DNA of 64,000 nt from Cunninghamella blakesleeana (lineage: Eukaryota > Mucoromycota > Mucoromycetes > Mucorales > Cunninghamellaceae): contig JAFCIZ010000005.1 in the NCBI GenBank assembly GCA_017871115.1, forward strand, positions 1,116,001-1,180,000, given 5' to 3'. The first letter of the stretch is position 1; every line of letters begins with the position of its first letter. Below the pieces are notes generated by a model. It searched no databases. It worked only from the letters and a program-made list of their open reading frames with translations, and was not told the DNA's origin. A program made the translations under genes and the position numbers. Positions 41,050-52,810 of this stretch are shown one piece after another.

Positions 41050-41692
41050 GCAAGCAAGGTTGCCTTCTTTTCCATCATTACTATGCCTTTTTCAAATATA
41101 TTTCAATTGAGTTAATTTAATATTCATATTTCTACTGAAGAATTGATTAAATATTTTCGTTTGTATACATATTATTATTTTCTTTACATCAAATAAATTC
41201 CCATGAATTTCCTGGTGTTAAAGTACTATAAATTGCAATCTTTTGGTGCATCATTTTTAATATTTCCAATACAAGCATAACGTAATTAAATAAAAAGTTG
41301 CTCTCTACCTTTCATAAGATTATCTTGCGTAATTAATATATATTCAGCCTAATATTTAACAACTTCACCATCGATAGATATTTCTTTTTTAATTATTACT
41401 GTTTTACCAAAATATTCTGTAGCAACATTACAGAGAATATTTCTAAAGCTTTTTGTCTTTCACTTCCATTTCCTGTATTAATTATCTCAAACACTCTACT
41501 TTATAAAGTTTTTAGATATATTACCCACAGCTTCATTGTCAATATCTTTTATTGGTTTTTTTCTTTTGTTGTAAATAATCATCTACTATCAATTCCAAGA
41601 TATTCCAAAACTTTTTCAAATGGTAAATTTACATAATCTTTTTTGTTTTTGCATTAAATATATTAGCGGTTGTTTTTGTATTTCTTCATTTA
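41050..41692 (-). pseudogene. Decayed copy of the PD-(D/E)XK nuclease-like gene
   Basis: It is similar to 34398-35135 along most of its length in the same orientation. Matched blocks on the plus strand are TATCAATTCCAAGATATTCC, CTTCATTGTCAATATC, the ATTAGCGG region near the old start, and the TTCCCA-T-ATTTCCTG-TG-TT block near the old EIIWCE codons. There is no long open frame, and many indels and stops occur. The original start codon is lost. It marks an earlier duplication of this family within the locus. Confidence 0.7.
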
Positions 41693-43231
41693 AATTCCAA
41701 TATTATATATGTAAAAAAATTCGATCTTTATTAAAAAAGAAAAAAGAAAAACCCAGAATTATATACAATATAGATAATATTCGAAAAAGATATATAATTT
41801 TATTGATTGAGCCTGTTTATAAAAATAACCCTAATTTAGTAAATGCATTAATTATGCTCCCTACGTAGGCTAATTTTTTTTTGATCAAAAAGAATCTCCG
41901 AAAAAAGAAAAAAAAATCGCTACTATTTTTTCCAATTTCTTAAGCCTTTACCTTTTTATTTTTTTTCTGTTTCTACTATTGCTACATTTTAATAATTTTA
42001 ATAACAATTGGAATAATGGTATTATTAATATATATTGATGTTATATAGAAGAATATTTTTACGTATAATTGCTTTCTTTTTTAATAGTATTATCAGACAA
42101 TTTTAACTTTTTATTTATCCTTTTGATAATATTGATTTATTGAATACCATTATTTATTTTATTTTTTTTAAAAAAAAACAAGAGGTAGTTTCTTTTTATT
42201 TGTATATGTTATTATTTCGGTAGGTTGGAAACTTTAACAACTTCAGTGAGTTTAGTCAAGTGGTAAGTTGATTATTAATATTATTAATACTATTTTACAT
42301 TAAAGGGTGCATATTTTTTTATAGTTTATTTCAACATCATATAACAATGAAACAACAGTATCTTTCATTTAGAAAACAGTGTAATGCATCTTTTTTACTT
42401 TTAACGATATCTTTATAAAGGCAATTATCGTCAATATATATATATAATATAAGGAAAGGAAAATATGATTTATCCAACTTTAATACCAATTCTTACTAAA
42501 CAACTAATCATAGTGAAAATAAAAATATAAGATAATTTCATTCGTCATCTACTACAGCAATTCATCATACATCAAAAGGAAAAAATGACGAAAATTACTT
42601 AAATGTAAAAATATTCATTTATCTACTCAGTAACAATATTATTATCATCTATATCGATATTAACAATTACAACATGACAATAAAATAAAATAAGATAAAA
42701 TGAATTAGAAAAGGGTTATGAAAAAAAAAAAGAGAAACGTAGAAAATAATGTAATGCAATGTAAATCTTCACTTGAAAATAGATTTTGGATCATCATAAT
42801 CAGCAACAACAATTGGAAATGAAAAAAAATAAAGCAATAAATAAAAGTACTATTGATACTGGTAAAAAATGCTAGTGTGTAGCTTGTGATTGGAAAATAA
42901 TAATTTTGGATTATTATCAGATTTTTCTTTACGTTCTACGTTTTAATAATATAAACTTATATATGAATATATCATATCTTTATTAAAACTTTTTATTTAT
43001 ACATATTATATTATTATTATGCTGCTTTAAATGTTTAAAAAAATAAATAAAAAAAAATACATCTATTATTGGTTAAAATAAATATTGTTATCTTTTTTAT
43101 TATAATTTCGGTTATTACTATTGATAACAATAATAAAATGTATATGTACAATATTAAAAAAAAAATAAAAGAAATACAATGGTATTAGAAAAAATTATAT
43201 ATACATGTAGATAAAAACAAAAAAAAATTGT
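41693..43231. other. AT-rich intergenic stretch
   Basis: No gene recognised. Confidence 0.6.
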
Positions 43232-45499
43232 TTAATAAACGACAGAACCGCTTGACAAGAATTGGATGGATGATAGTTTTTTACATTGAATAGCTATAAG
43301 GCCAGTTTTTTTAAGCGTAGAAAATTTTTCTTTTGATATAATAGAATCTTTTATATCAGTACCAGTATCTTTTCTAGTTATCTTTTTTAATATTTTAAAA
43401 GTATCTTCTTGATCATACTGTTCAAAATCATTCAATCTACGAAAACAGCCATCGTTGTGCCAATAAAAATTATACTGATCTGTTGGTTTCTTTTTTACAT
43501 TTTCATCTTGTTGCTGATGATACTGTTCTCGTTGTAAAAGATAATTATCATAGAGAGCCATAGGTATAGAGGATTGCTGAAGGAGATACCAACACGATAT
43601 AGATTGGAACCTAGCACCAACCTTGGAGATAGGACCAACAATAATACATTCTTTTAATGAGGTCCAAGGTAATGAAATGCAGATAATTACTTTTTTAGGA
43701 TTTGATGAGGTATAAAAATCATTTAATAAAGAACGATGTTGCTGATATTTAATTAGATTTTCTTCATTAGAATCATGATCACTAAATAAAGGTGCTGCCG
43801 CAGGTGGTATATTTAATTCAGAAGAAATGGAAAAGGAGATACTATTTAGATATAAAGTTGAGAGTTGTCTACATAAGTAAGATAGTTGTTGGAAGATTTG
43901 AGGATTCATGTTATTTATATGTTGTAAATACAAGTGTTGTAAAGGATGATCAAAATGAACAAACGAATTATCATGATTATTGGTATTTAAAAATGGTGCT
44001 GGAGGGCCTGTTTCAATAGGTATTGCATCTATTTTTAAATAGTTGAGATTTATAAACTTTGATAAGATATTATATACTGATAATTTGGAGGAAGATTGGC
44101 AATGAATATCCCTAAGAGTTAAAGAAGTGATTGAATTACATTGTCCTATTCGAACATTATCTATTATTTGACTGAAAGGTATGTGTGGGTCTTTAATTTC
44201 TAACGATGTTAATGATTTATGAAAGGATAATAGCTGGTCAAAAAAGGAAATTATTAATGGTGTATTATGGCGTTCATTTGTACAGCGTCTTAATATGATC
44301 TTTTCCAAGGTACCAGTTTTAGCAATTCCAGCCGGAGGAGAAGAAGGAAATGATGGCGGTGTTGACGATGTAGTTGTAGAAGGGTATTGGCATTTATTGA
44401 AGTTATACAAAATAGAGTAATCGTGTTCCAAAAGGGTAACACAATCTAGTTGAATAGATTTGAGAGATGGGAATGTAAATATCTTTGCATAATTTTCAGT
44501 CAAGAGTGGAGCTTGTTGATCTGCGGGTAATTGGTTACTATACAACATCGAGTTTGAAATACTTAATTTATTTATATGCTTCGCTTTTATAGATAAATAA
44601 AGTAAAAAAAAGCGCATATCAAAAGGTTTATAATCACACGCCACACTAACTGTTTTCAACGAAGTCCATGGTTGTATGGTTAATATCCATGTTTCCAAGA
44701 TAGCTTCTTTTCTTTCAGAAGGTGCTTTATGTAAATTATAACTTTTTAATACAAGTTCCTGTTTGCTGTAGCCGATTAAAGGGCATTGAAGATATTCTAA
44801 TTGAGGGCAGTGTTGTTGGATCAATTCAAATAAACCAATTTCACGATTATTACAGTAATTGTAGTTTCCAACTGTACCTATACACCCTTTGCTTAAACCA
44901 AGGTCAAGATGAGTTAAATGTGAGAGATAAGGTAAAATATCATGAATCAGTATATGATAATTAAATAAAAAGTATTTAAACTTGACACTTTTTAAATGAG
45001 GTTGCATCATGGATGTCATAAATTGATGGATAGAGGGATGGGTTTTATATATATAATCATCATCATCATTATTATTATTATTCATAGGATCGCTTTCTAA
45101 AGCTATTGTTAAAGCAGGCTGTTCTTGTTCATTAATATTTGCTAATATACTATATGATATACATATGTTTTTGATATTAGGGCAGAGTAAAGGTAGTTGA
45201 ATTAAATTATCAATAGTTGTCATATCATCTAATAAAGAAAGTTGTTGAATATAGTGACCTATAGGTTGAATTCCATTGTTATTGTCTTTGTTTTTATTCC
45301 TAAAACATGTCAAGGAGGCTGTCAAATCATGAATACAAGTAGATCCATCAATTATTGATACTGTGTTGAATACAAAAGGTTGAAGTATTATATTTAGATG
45401 TTGACATACAGTTCTAAGTTGAATATGGTCTTTTTTTTCGAGAGAGTTGATTATAATTAAAATAACTTCATGAGGTAAATCTATTAAGGTAATAGACAT
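43232..45499 (-). CDS. F-box/leucine-rich-repeat-type protein
   Basis: 755 aa, single exon, starting MSITLIDLPHEVILIIINSL. Residues 5-55 form an F-box (LIDLPHEVILIIINSL ... LRTVCQHLN). The rest carries irregular LRR-like stretches such as LTHLDLGLS, LKSIQLDCVTL, LEKIILRRC, LTSLEIKD, ITSLTLRDI and LNYLKID, with Asn- and Ser/Pro-rich inserts. F-box/LRR proteins choose substrates for SCF ubiquitin ligases. Mucoromycota have many of them, and the target cannot be read from sequence. Confidence 0.8.
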   Translation of the reverse strand: MSITLIDLPHEVILIIINSLEKKDHIQLRTVCQHLNIILQPFVFNTVSIIDGSTCIHDLTASLTCFRNKNKDNNNGIQPIGHYIQQLSLLDDMTTIDNLIQLPLLCPNIKNICISYSILANINEQEQPALTIALESDPMNNNNNDDDDYIYKTHPSIHQFMTSMMQPHLKSVKFKYFLFNYHILIHDILPYLSHLTHLDLGLSKGCIGTVGNYNYCNNREIGLFELIQQHCPQLEYLQCPLIGYSKQELVLKSYNLHKAPSERKEAILETWILTIQPWTSLKTVSVACDYKPFDMRFFLLYLSIKAKHINKLSISNSMLYSNQLPADQQAPLLTENYAKIFTFPSLKSIQLDCVTLLEHDYSILYNFNKCQYPSTTTSSTPPSFPSSPPAGIAKTGTLEKIILRRCTNERHNTPLIISFFDQLLSFHKSLTSLEIKDPHIPFSQIIDNVRIGQCNSITSLTLRDIHCQSSSKLSVYNILSKFINLNYLKIDAIPIETGPPAPFLNTNNHDNSFVHFDHPLQHLYLQHINNMNPQIFQQLSYLCRQLSTLYLNSISFSISSELNIPPAAAPLFSDHDSNEENLIKYQQHRSLLNDFYTSSNPKKVIICISLPWTSLKECIIVGPISKVGARFQSISCWYLLQQSSIPMALYDNYLLQREQYHQQQDENVKKKPTDQYNFYWHNDGCFRRLNDFEQYDQEDTFKILKKITRKDTGTDIKDSIISKEKFSTLKKTGLIAIQCKKLSSIQFLSSGSVVY

Positions 45500-47715
45500 T
45501 CCTTTATTATTATTTTATACCAATTGGCAAAAAAAAAAAAAAAAAATGAAAAAAAAAATATTTTTTAAAAAATATTTTAAATTCCGTCTTTTTTTTTTTT
45601 GGGAAATTAGCGTTCTTTTCACCTTTATCTTTTTCCCTTTTCTATTAGTTTGTTTAGTTTTTCAAAAACCCTATTACATATTGATCAATTTTAATCATTA
45701 TGGCAATAATATAATAGCAGTGTATTTTATATATAACATAAAAGTCTTTTATTAATACATTCATTTAAAACTATTATACATAATATATGACTTGTTTATT
45801 TCATTTTTTTTACATTATCGCCAGCCATTTATCTATTTAATGTTCAATAAAGGTAACATCATCGATAACACCTGTACTTTTTTTTTTAAAAAAAAATTCT
45901 ACGTATATACTATTGTTATATATAAAACATCAATAACTATGGATATTTTACTAAATAATATTTCATATTTTTTAAATAAAAGAAGATGGAGTTTTTTTTA
46001 TTTATTTTGATACATATATTTAGAGTATTAAAAGGGTATCCTACTTTGGTCATATAGCTTTCATTATTAATTACAGCTGGATCATATATATTACTGACTT
46101 TGGAAGTTTTTGAACACTATAGAAATTTAGATAAGCTTTGAATATTATGACCATCATTAAAAAAAAAACGGGAATGTAAATATTCTAATTACTTATATTT
46201 AAATTTTTTTATAAAAAACTAACAGGAGAATAAATGTTTTTTAGTTGCTTTTTTATCTAATTATATATAGATTCAATACAAATATAAGATAAAATAACAA
46301 TAGTTTTGTATTGAGAAACAAAGCATTAGCAAATGGAAAATATATATTGAAGTGACTATATTTAACTGATTTAAAATAAAAATTTTACTTACACCTGAAA
46401 GATGTGAAAAATAAGGATTCTTTATTTTTAAGAAATATAATATAATTATAGTAATTCCTGGTTATTATACTAAACGACATTGTAATAGTTTAAAAATATA
46501 ATAGATAGAGAACAGTTCAGTTTTTTATTTTTTTGGGAAAAAAGAAAAAACACACCCCATGATCCAATAGGTCTTTCTTACAAGATTAGATAATCCTTTA
46601 CATGGTCTGATATGTATATTCTTTTTTAAAAGATCTAATCTTTTGTGTATATAAAAAAAGAATAAAGATTTACCAATTAAAGAAAAACTGTTTGGTTGAA
46701 CTCACTGACATATAGTTACACAAGAACCTTAAAATAAACGAATTCATTTTATAAAGCAGTTATTCGAGATAAAAAAAGCCTCTCTTTTCAACATCCGTTT
46801 TTTTTGTGATGCTTCCTAGAGTCTTTTTGTTTCAAAAAGGTTTGTTTTAACAGAGTGAACTTTTTTTCTTTTATTTTTTAAATATAAAATGACGTTTTAC
46901 TTTTATATGACCAGTCACTTATTGATATATGCAAGGTTAAATGAAAAGAAACCAAGAAATAAAAATGATCAAGTAAACAGGTAAATCATTTCGATGATGG
47001 AGCGTGTATAGTAGTTTAAAAGAAAAGTATATATATATATATATATAAACCCAAGAAATCAAAAAATCAAAAACATCTGTCGACTTTTTTGTTCCTTTTT
47101 CTTTGGATAAAAAAGTAATGTATTTTATACAAGTTTTTATCAAGTTTAAAAGTTACTCCTTCTATCGAAGGATAAATAATAAAAAAAGAAGATAAAAGAA
47201 CCAATCATATTATATATATGTTTCTTTTTTTTTCTTTTTCTTTTTGGATAATAATTGATTAAAACGATGAAGTAAAAAGTATATTTTTATTTTAAAAAAA
47301 GTGACATTAAAAAATCTTTGTGTGAGTCAAAAAATCTAGATCGTCATATGACAAGCCGTTATTTTATTATAGATATAATATATAAAATAGTCAATAATAT
47401 CATTATTTGTATATTCAAAATGCTCCACGTGATGTCTATAGGAGCTAGTGTTTTTAAAGCGATCTTTTTTTGTTGAGTAAAAATATTTACTCCGGCCATT
47501 TTTTTTCCCTTTCCCGCTTGTTTGAGTACAAAAAAATAAAAAATCTTTTTTAATATTTTTTCCTCCTCCTCCTTCAATTTTTATTTTTTTATTTTTCCTT
47601 TTCCTTTTTTCTTTTTTCTTGAAGAAAAAAAAAAAAATAAAGATATATCAATCTTTTTTTTTTAAAAAAAAAGATAAAAAGTTAACAACAATAATAATAA
47701 CAAGAATAACTTTCA
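45500..47715. other. AT-rich intergenic stretch of 2.2 kb
   Basis: Several short open frames (60-75 codons) occur, all low-complexity and without motifs. I see no RNA gene. Confidence 0.55.
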
Positions 47716-49342
47716 ATGCTTAGTGTATCCATTCCTACTATATCAACCGGTAGTTTACATAGTCAAAATAAGCGAGTCTCTCATATGAATATGGAACAAG
47801 ATGACGAACAGTCAAATTTAATTGATTTTCAAGAAATACTACAATCTGAAGTTTATGTTGACTTGGAACGTTTACGTATTTTAGCTCGTCAAGGTATTCC
47901 TCATCAAATTCGTGGGGTAAGTTTATATTTGCATTTACATTGACTTTTATTAACAAGATTTGTTAACATTTATTTATTTAATTCTAATAGGAAGTTTGGA
48001 AATATTTATTAGGTGTACAACAAGCTGATAGATGTAAGTTTAGAGATTTAATATTAATATTCCTTTACCTCATATATAAATAAGATAAGAGATAAAAAGA
48101 TAAGGGTATATTATTATTATAATTATTATATAAAACAAATGAAGGGTATTTTTTTTTTTTTAAAAAAAAATGATCATTTCACCTTTTTTTTTTAATATAT
48201 ATCTCTTTATTTTTATATTCTTATAATCATTTTCTATTTATAGCTAAAGAACTTAGTAATACAAAGGAAAGAAGTAAAGAATATGAACAAATGGATAAAT
48301 CTGATCGGGATATAGCAAAACGAATTCGAGGTGAAGTGAGTCGGTATCAACGTAGAGTACGTCAATTAGAAGGAAAGCATTATGCACAAGCTTTTGAAGA
48401 TATTATCTTGGCTTATCTTAACGCAAATCGTGATATAGAATATTCTCCTGCTTTGGTCTCTCTATGTGCTCCATTTATTTATACTTTTGAAAAAGAATGT
48501 GATGCTTATTATTGTTTTGAAAGGTTGATGCAATCTATAGGTAAAATAAAAAAAGGGAATTTTTTTTTATTTATATATACATATTTATTATTTTAATTTA
48601 AAACAAATCTTAAAAAAAAAAAATTCTCACAATTATTATTATTATTATTACTCTAATTTTAAATTTAGATGATGTTTATTCTAATCATTCCATTAAAGAA
48701 CGTGTGGCTAGTTTTATGACACTTTTCCGTTATGTTATACCTGATTTATTTAGTTATTTTGAAGATGAAGAAGTAGGTTCAAGTGAATGGTCAACTTCTT
48801 GGTTACAAAATTTATTAGCAAAAGAAATGCAACTCGAGGATTTATTACATTTGTGGGGTAAATATAAATATAAATAAAAAGCATAGTTTATTTATTTACT
48901 AATTTTTATGATGATTATATTATGATTAGACTTTTACTTTTCAATTAACGAACCCCTAGATTTCCATCCATTTGTTTGTTTATGTAAGAAAAATATGGTT
49001 TTATATAAAATACATAGATTGATAATTTTGTTTACGATCTGACGAATTATCATCATCATCATCTCTCTCTCTCTCTCTCTCTTTTATAGCTATCCTTCGA
49101 ATTGCAAAGGATAGTCTTGAAGAATTAGAACAATCTGAAATACGAACTGTACTTTTACGTTTACCTAGTTTTAATATGAGAATGGTAATTATAGAACATT
49201 CATATACATTATATTTTTATATTAATTTATTTACAATCTATTTTATACTTGTATTCTTAAATATATATAGATCATTGCTGATGCTGTTAGTATACGACAT
49301 GAAACTTTAGAAAGACAATTATCTGAAGATGCTGGTTTATAG
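47716..49342 (+). CDS. TBC-domain protein (Rab GAP family), likely without the glutamine finger
   Basis: Seven exons (47716-47916, 47991-48033, 48244-48540, 48669-48857, 48930-48983, 49090-49184, 49271-49342) join in phase to 316 aa. TBC landmarks are RQGIPHQIRGEVWKYLLG (residues about 57-75), a long helical region, AYYCFERLM, then WSTSWLQNLLAKEMQLEDLL and HLWDFYFS. The arginine-finger motif I-x-x-D-x-x-R appears as IRGEVSR (D to E, R kept). The usual YCQG reads EYSPA, so the glutamine finger is missing. Active TBC proteins stimulate GTP hydrolysis by Rab GTPases. This one may use another mechanism or act as a scaffold. Intron 5 contains a (CT)n run at about 49063-49082. Confidence 0.8.
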
Positions 49343-50100
49343 TGTTAATCTTATATGATATGTCACCAACTTTTTATATCTCTTTCCATATTGTAATTGT
49401 AATTGTTATTATTTTTTATTTTCATTAGCTTTTTTTTTATTATTTAATTCACTCTTCCATACAAACGCAACATTTTTTTTTCTTTTCATATTTATATATT
49501 TCATTTATAATTCTATTTTACTCTCTTTCTTTTTTTTATTTTTATTTTTTTTTTTAGTTTAAAAAAAAAGAAAGATCATTATCATCATTACGTCCATGTA
49601 TTATTACTTGTATTTTTTTTTAAAAAAGACGATATCAATTGGTAGTCAAATATGGAAATAGACATTGTACAAAAATTCATGCTTGATCATGTGGTTTAGA
49701 CAACATCATATTTTTTTTTAAAAAAAATATCTTGAGTGCATTGTATATAATTGTATTTATTTATATCACAGGATCAATTTTAACATCACTTCATTGTAAA
49801 TAAAAAGAATCATCATTTCATTTTTATTTTATAAACATGTTTTTTTTTATTTCTATTGTTTGTTATATATATTGAAAAGAAGTTGTATAAAAGAAAAATA
49901 ATTAAATAAGATGAAAATAGTACTTTTATATATATATATTGTCGAAAAAATAAAATAAAATAAAAATAAATAAAATGAATGAAGGGATAAAATATAAATA
50001 TGTATATAATAGTGAAAAAAAAAACCCATATATATATATATTATTATTATTATTAAACTATAGTTACAATTAAAAAATGAATTTTTTCATTAATTTTTTT
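49343..50100. other. Region between convergent genes
   Basis: AT-rich 3' flanks of the TBC gene and the carrier gene. Several T-run/A-run pairs could form hairpins. No gene seen. Confidence 0.55.
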
Positions 50101-51656
50101 CTAAGCATTATTGCTCATAGCATTCATAGCCATTTCATAAGCAAAGAAAGTAGCAGCATTAGCTGGGAAAGCACGAGCCATAGCAGGGCCAATACCATTA
50201 AGTAAACTCTTAGCACCAGCTTCACGAATTAATGTACGGAAAGCTTCTGTAGTAGATTTAATACGAGGATCATTTTGTAATCGACTCTTGATCACATCTT
50301 GTGGAAAAGCTGGAATCCATGCACTAAAACCTGCAAGACCACCAGCCATTAATAAATCAAAAGTACTTAATTTTTCTTCAGGATTCTTTTTCATTGATTG
50401 GAATCCACGTTTTAATCCTTCATAAGTAACTATATTAAATTAAAATTAAAATAGAAAATTGCATATACAATGAAATTAGTTGATAGAACAAAACAACATA
50501 ATCGTTTTTTATAAAAAAAATTCATGATGCTTCGTATCATATCACTTTTTATTATTATTAACTTTCTCTCTCTACTTACCAAAATAAAGACCATAACTAG
50601 GGAAATCACGAAGAAGAGTGATACCTAAACCACGATAAACACCTGCAAGACCTTTTGCTTTTACTGTACGGATACCACAATCAACTACACCTTTATACTA
50701 ATTAAAAATATACCAATAAAAAAAAATAAGATTATTGTTATAAAAAAAGGTACTCTTACTATTATATATATATATATGACCTATATCACTTACAGAGGGC
50801 TCTAATTTTCCATTGGCACCAATCACACCAGCAGGATCTTGAGTTTGAAGTTTAACTTTTAATAATTCAATAGGACAATTAAAAAAGGACATGACAGAAC
50901 CAGCCAAGGCACCAGCAATCCCAATTTCCATGATGGTTAATTCACGATCACTACCATTTCGAATAATACGTCTAAATTCACCGTTGGCCATGAATACAAC
51001 TGCATTACTATATAAAAGCGATCATAGTCATAATATATATATATATATATTATAAAGGTTGTAATGAGTCATTTTTGATAAGATCAAAACTTTACTTTCG
51101 TTATCACTTTTTTAATTAATCCTTTTATATATATATATATATATATATATGTATCCTATTTTATTTTATTTTTACCATAAACCAATACCAGCTAAAGGTG
51201 AAGCTACACCACGATATAAACCTTTTGGCTAAATACAAATAAATAATTAAAAAAAAATAAAAAGAAAGAAAGAAAAAAAGAAAAACAGAAAGTGAGTCAT
51301 AGTTTTTCATACCGAATAAAAATAAAAATAATACACATATATATAAACTTACTCCTTCAGAACGAACAAGTTGATTGAAACAATCCATAGCATTTTTATA
51401 AATGGGTGGTGAAGGTTGAGTTTGCATTCTAACCTTGAGAGTATCAAAAGGGTGACCTATAGAAGAAAAAAAAAGACAGTGTATATATATATATTTTAAT
51501 AATAGTATTAAAAAAGGTATATTTTTATACATTTATAGCAAATCTATTTCAAACTTACCAACTACTACTTGGGCCCAACCACCAATAGTACCAGCAATTA
51601 AATCTTGAGCTAATTTGGGTACAGCAAAAGTTGTCTTTTGTTCGATAGCAGCCATA
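50101..51656 (-). CDS. Mitochondrial carrier (SLC25), with an apparent 1-base frameshift in exon 1
   Basis: Six exons in reading order: 51656-51559, 51456-51353, 51228-51176, 51007-50794, 50697-50580 and 50429-50101. The protein has the three carrier signatures HPFDTLKVRMQTQ, CPIELLKVKLQTQ and FPQDVIKSRLQND, each following a helix with small residues (AGTIGGWAQVVVG, AGALAGSVMSF, AGGLAGFSAW). The pattern is nearest to the carnitine/acylcarnitine, YMC and basic amino acid carrier group of the inner mitochondrial membrane. Exon lengths sum to 916, one more than a multiple of three. In exon 1 the ATG frame (MAAIEQKTTFAVPKLAQD) shifts at a four-T run near 51600, after which the conserved frame is one base off. 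This is either a sequencing or assembly error or a real mutation. Without the extra base it is about 304 aa. Confidence 0.85.
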
Positions 51657-52810
51657 GTTTTATAATGTGTGTATATAGGAAAGGAAAAAAAGGAAAAGAG
51701 GAAAAGATGGTTAAAAAATTAAAAAAGGTACAGTTTATAAAAATTTTAAAAAAAAAATGATTCATATTCCTATCCAATTAAAATTTAGTTTTTTATTTCC
51801 AACAAAAAAAAAAAAAACTTTACAAATAAGATAAAAGTCATTCTATGCAATAAGATGAGTATTTAATATATTATGATAATTCATTTATTAACTATAATAA
51901 TGTCTTGTTAAACTTTTTTTTAAATGAAAAAATAGTTATTATATAAAAGAATTGAACAAATAACCAAGTATTTGACTGATTTACTGTTTTTAATAAATGA
52001 ATCGCCCTTAAATATGTAAGAATCGTACCATCATGAAAGGGAAAATAAACTACTAATTTTTTATATAAACTGAAGAAGAAATAATACAAAAATTCATCAA
52101 TAGGAAATATTACATAAGAAATCCGCACTAGCGAAGAAAAAAATGGATCTACTCTTGCTTTTTTTTTTTTGTGATACCATCGAGGGAAATGAAAACAAAT
52201 AAACAACAATTTTAAAATGTCTATGTATTTTTAAAAAATGAAAATAAAAAATAAGCGTTATGATCATAAACGTTATGCCGAGTAAGTCTTTTTCAATCTT
52301 CTTATTTGTTGGAGGGGGGGGGGGGGGGTTAAGAAAATCAATTATATAGTTTTTTTACTACCCCGATAAATAAGGGTTGCATTATACCGAACCACTTATA
52401 TTTTACTTTATGTTCATGTATATATTATTCTAATACAACGTGTCCAAAAATAGATCGGTGCTTGAGCAGTTTTTGGTAAAAATAAATAAACGTTATTATT
52501 GTTAAAGAAGTCAAATTCGTTATTTTTTTATTTTATTTTATTGGCTGTCATTCTTTTTGTTACCATTATATTTATAATTAAATAGTATGGATCATCATAC
52601 TAGTATATATTTAGCCTGATTTTAAAAATAATTTATTTTTAAAATGTTATGCTCGAAAAAAATAGGTTTGTTCTTTTTTAATACTCCGCAAAATACTTTT
52701 TTTATAAAAGAATTTTTTTTTCCATTTTTCTTTTTCGTCTCTTTTTCTTTTTTTTTTTATCCCTCTTTCATTTTTTTTCTTCTTTAAACACTATAGTGAG
52801 AAAAAAAAAA
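51657..52810. other. Intergenic region with a long G-run
   Basis: Shared 5' region of the carrier (minus) and the transporter (plus). It contains a run of 15 G residues at 52314-52328, very unusual in such AT-rich DNA, and T-rich promoter-like runs before 52811. A 105-codon minus frame at 51892-52209 is not supported. Confidence 0.55.
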
